Positions 14,168 to 16,051 of a stretch of 16,051 nt of DNA are shown here, in pieces. The notes under the pieces were generated by a model. The model was not told the origin of the DNA, searched no databases, and saw nothing but the letters and a program-made list of their open reading frames with translations. Every line of letters begins with the position of its first letter. Within the stretch, counting starts at the first letter, position 1. Position numbers and translations under genes: made by a program. This stretch comes from an uncultured Campylobacter sp. (lineage in GTDB: Bacteria; Campylobacterota; Campylobacteria; Campylobacterales; Campylobacteraceae): contig CALCKS010000109.1 of NCBI GenBank assembly GCA_937965895.1, positions 1 through 16,051 of the forward strand. The letters are read 5' to 3'.

Positions 14168-14662
14168 GAAATCGCGTTTTAGTAGTGCTTCGACTTTTAA
14201 AATCGTAAGGATGTTGTTGTCTCTTTTGCCGATACCGTAAATCATGCCTTTGTCTTTTAAAAGCGTTTCAGGCGGCGGATCGATCCTGTTTTGCTGTATC
14301 CTGATGGCTTCCGTTAGCCTGTCAATCACAAATCCCGCGACGTTATCGCCCTCTTTCATCACGATATACCTCGTGCTTGGGCTTGGCTTTGCAGCGTTTA
14401 GAGAAAATTTCTTCCTTAAGTCGATTAGCGGGATGACGCTACCGCGCAGGTTAAACACGCCCAAAACATACTCCGGCACGCTAGGCACGCGAGTGTATTC
14501 GATCGGCTTAATTATCTCTTGGATATTTAAAATGGGTATCGCATACTCCTCGTCGCCAACGATAAAGCCGACTAGCTGGACGATCTCCTCGCGCTCTTTT
14601 TCGCTAGGGTCTATCACCTGTCTTTTTTGTCTTTTTAGAACCTGATTTAGTTTGTCGTTCAT
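14165..14662 (-). CDS. cheW: Chemotaxis coupling protein CheW
   Basis: CheW links chemoreceptors to the kinase CheA in the membrane-bound signalling array. The 165-residue product is a single CheW (SH3-like double barrel) domain from about 26 to 160, preceded by a charged leader rich in K, R and Q. Recognisable elements are QLVGFIVGDEEYAIPI, IQEIIKP, VPSVPEYVLGVFNLRGSVIPLIDLRKKF with the receptor-binding NLRG at 71 to 74, and ERxxGDN-like MKEGDNVAGFVID. AGGA six bases before the ATG lies inside the end of cheA, three bases separate the two genes, and they are surely co-transcribed. Confidence 0.97.
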   Translation of the reverse strand: MNDKLNQVLKRQKRQVIDPSEKEREEIVQLVGFIVGDEEYAIPILNIQEIIKPIEYTRVPSVPEYVLGVFNLRGSVIPLIDLRKKFSLNAAKPSPSTRYIVMKEGDNVAGFVIDRLTEAIRIQQNRIDPPPETLLKDKGMIYGIGKRDNNILTILKVEALLKRDF

Positions 14663-14665
14663 GTT

Positions 14666-16051
14666 CTATCCTATTAGTTTGATATTTTTTCTAACTACGT
14701 TTTCAAGGTACTCAGACGAATACGGCTTGGTGATGTACTCAGTCATTCCTACCTCCACGCCTCTTAGCCTGTCGGTTTTTGACGTTCTTGAAGTTACGGC
14801 TATTAACGGCAAATTTCTATATTTTGAGTACTTGCGAATTTCGCCTGCTAGCGTGTAGCCGTCCATTCGCGGCATTTCGATATCGATTAGCATCGCATCA
14901 AGCGCGTGTTCGCCAGATTTTACGATAGTTAGAGCCTCGACTCCGTTGGTAGCCTCGATCACCGTTACGCCAAGAGGGGCTAGCGATTTTTGCATTATGG
15001 TTCTGTCCATCTTCGAGTCGTCGACGATCAGCACTTTATAATCGCTCGGTTTTTCTTTGACGCTTTTTGAGGATTCCATGCTAGCTTTTATGTCTACTTT
15101 TATATCTTTTGCCATCTCCATCATCATACCTACGTCGATGATGAGTGTTACGCGGCCGTCGCCCCTTATCGTTGCACCCGCGATTCCAGGGATATTTTGC
15201 AGATAATCGCCCATTGATTTGATGACGATCTCTTCTTGTCCTACGAGGCTATCTACGATGATGCCTAGCTTCGCCTCCGCTACACCGATAACGACTACGT
15301 ATGTCTGATCGCCGCCGTCAAAGACCTGCTTGACGCCAAAGATATCAGATAGCTTAACCAGCGAAAGCACCTCGTCGCGTAGTCTGAGCACGTTTTTGCC
15401 GTCGATCGTATAGATATCGTCGATCGGTACGCGCACAGTCTCTAAAACGCTTGCTAGAGGAATAGCGAAAAATTCCTCCTGAGCTCCGACTAAAAGCGAC
15501 TGTATGATCGCTAGCGTGAGTGGGATCTTTAGCTTCATCGTCGTGCCCTTGCCCACTTCGCTTTCGATGTCGATTATACCGTTTAGCTTTTCGATATTCG
15601 TTTTTACGACGTCCATTCCCACGCCGCGACCGCTTACGTTAGTTACCTTCGCAGCAGTCGAAAATCCAGGCTTAAATATAAGCCCAAACGCCTCTTTGTC
15701 ACTCATCGCATCGGCCTCGCGCTCGGTAATGATGCCTTTTTCGACCGATCTAGCCTTTAGCATCTCGGCGTCTAGCCCCTTACCGTCGTCGGTGATCTCG
15801 ACTACTATATGATTGCCTTCATTGTAGGCTTTTAGCTGGATGGTGCCTTTTTCCGGTTTTCCCGCGGCTAGTCTGGTCGCGCCGTCTTCGATACCGTGGT
15901 CGCACGAGTTTCTTATCATATGCACCAGTGGATCGCCGATTTGCTCGACGATAGATTTATCCAGCTCCGTTTCTTCGCCCGTGATCTCAAGGTCGATTTG
16001 CTTATTTAGCTCGCGGCTTAGATCGCGGATCATGCGAGGAAATTTATTAAA
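14666..16051 (-). CDS. cheA: Chemotaxis histidine kinase CheA with C-terminal receiver domain (5' end outside window)
   Basis: CheA autophosphorylates in response to receptor state and passes phosphate to CheY. The frame is open to the right edge; 461 residues are visible and the phosphotransfer (P1), P2 and most of the dimerisation domain are missing. Visible parts in order are the end of P3 (FPRMIRDLSRELNK), then the kinase domain with N box DPLVHMIRNSCDHG, G1 TDDGKGLD, F box FKPGFSTA and G2 GRGVGMDVV. The CheW-like P5 domain follows at about residues 178 to 312. A response-regulator receiver occupies about 338 to 461, with IVDDS, phospho-acceptor D390 in LIDIEMP, AVTSRT and ITKPY. This CheA-receiver fusion is standard in Campylobacter and Helicobacter and may act as a phosphate sink. 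The first Met at 16033 is internal, not a start. Confidence 0.98.
   Translation of the reverse strand, partial: FNKFPRMIRDLSRELNKQIDLEITGEETELDKSIVEQIGDPLVHMIRNSCDHGIEDGATRLAAGKPEKGTIQLKAYNEGNHIVVEITDDGKGLDAEMLKARSVEKGIITEREADAMSDKEAFGLIFKPGFSTAAKVTNVSGRGVGMDVVKTNIEKLNGIIDIESEVGKGTTMKLKIPLTLAIIQSLLVGAQEEFFAIPLASVLETVRVPIDDIYTIDGKNVLRLRDEVLSLVKLSDIFGVKQVFDGGDQTYVVVIGVAEAKLGIIVDSLVGQEEIVIKSMGDYLQNIPGIAGATIRGDGRVTLIIDVGMMMEMAKDIKVDIKASMESSKSVKEKPSDYKVLIVDDSKMDRTIMQKSLAPLGVTVIEATNGVEALTIVKSGEHALDAMLIDIEMPRMDGYTLAGEIRKYSKYRNLPLIAVTSRTSKTDRLRGVEVGMTEYITKPYSSEYLENVVRKNIKLIG
14669..14672 (-). promoter_or_regulatory. Ribosome binding site for cheW
   Basis: AGGA on the minus strand, six bases before the cheW ATG, lies within the last codons and stop of cheA. 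Confidence 0.6.

Noticed and set aside
14244..14645. Plus-strand open frame of 133 codons opposite cheW
   Set aside because: It lies entirely antisense to an intact CheW domain and its own translation shows no domain.
14666..15040. Separate cheY-like gene after cheA
   Set aside because: The receiver domain is continuous with the CheA frame, with no stop or frameshift between P5 and the receiver; it is the usual CheA-receiver fusion of this group.
16031..16033. ATG at 16033 as the start of a short CheA
   Set aside because: The frame stays open to the window edge, and the residues before it (FNKFPR) continue the known CheA P3/P4 junction, so it is an internal Met of a longer protein.
1..16051. 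CRISPR array, insertion sequence, prophage, tRNA or rRNA genes
   Set aside because: I found no regularly spaced direct repeats, transposase or integrase motifs, or tRNA-like clover sequences; coding sequence fills almost the entire window.

Overview
The window looks like chromosome from a Campylobacter of moderate GC content, i.e. the C. curvus / C. rectus / C. showae type rather than the AT-rich C. jejuni. This is inferred from three things: a CheA with a C-terminal receiver domain followed by cheW, serB and tal; pheA-hisC placed directly in front of fliF-fliG-fliH-dxs; and the very frequent word AAATTT. From memory, C. jejuni has both blocks (around Cj0281-Cj0284 and Cj0311-Cj0321), but there they are separate. 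I cannot name the species from sequence alone.

Every gene I can support lies on the minus strand, so transcription runs from position 16051 down to 1. In that order: a chemotaxis pair, cheA (5' end outside the window) and cheW; serB (phosphoserine phosphatase) and tal (transaldolase); a PilT-like ATPase with a long acidic N-terminal extension; a translation pair, rplY (L25/Ctc) and pth (peptidyl-tRNA hydrolase); a doubtful 137-codon reading frame in an AT-rich spacer; lptG (LPS transport permease); lysA, pheA and hisC (lysine, phenylalanine and histidine synthesis); the flagellar base genes fliF, fliG and fliH; and dxs, cut by the window's left edge.

Packing is extreme. Junctions are 4-base ATGA/GTGA overlaps, one TAATG overlap, or gaps of 0 to 13 bases. 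The exceptions are about 58 bases before rplY and 55 bases before lysA, and these are the only places where I see plausible internal promoters. No stretch over 300 bases lacks a reading frame, but the roughly 400 bases between pth and lptG are probably spacer rather than a real gene.

Functionally this is mostly housekeeping mixed with motility: chemotaxis signalling, the MS-ring/switch/export part of the flagellar motor, amino acid biosynthesis, envelope assembly and translation quality control. There are no RNA genes, insertion sequences, phage genes, CRISPR arrays or defence genes, and I find no clearly novel multi-gene system. The items most worth a second look are the acidic, motif-repeating N-terminal half of the PilT-like protein and the AAATTT-packed spacer between pth and lptG.
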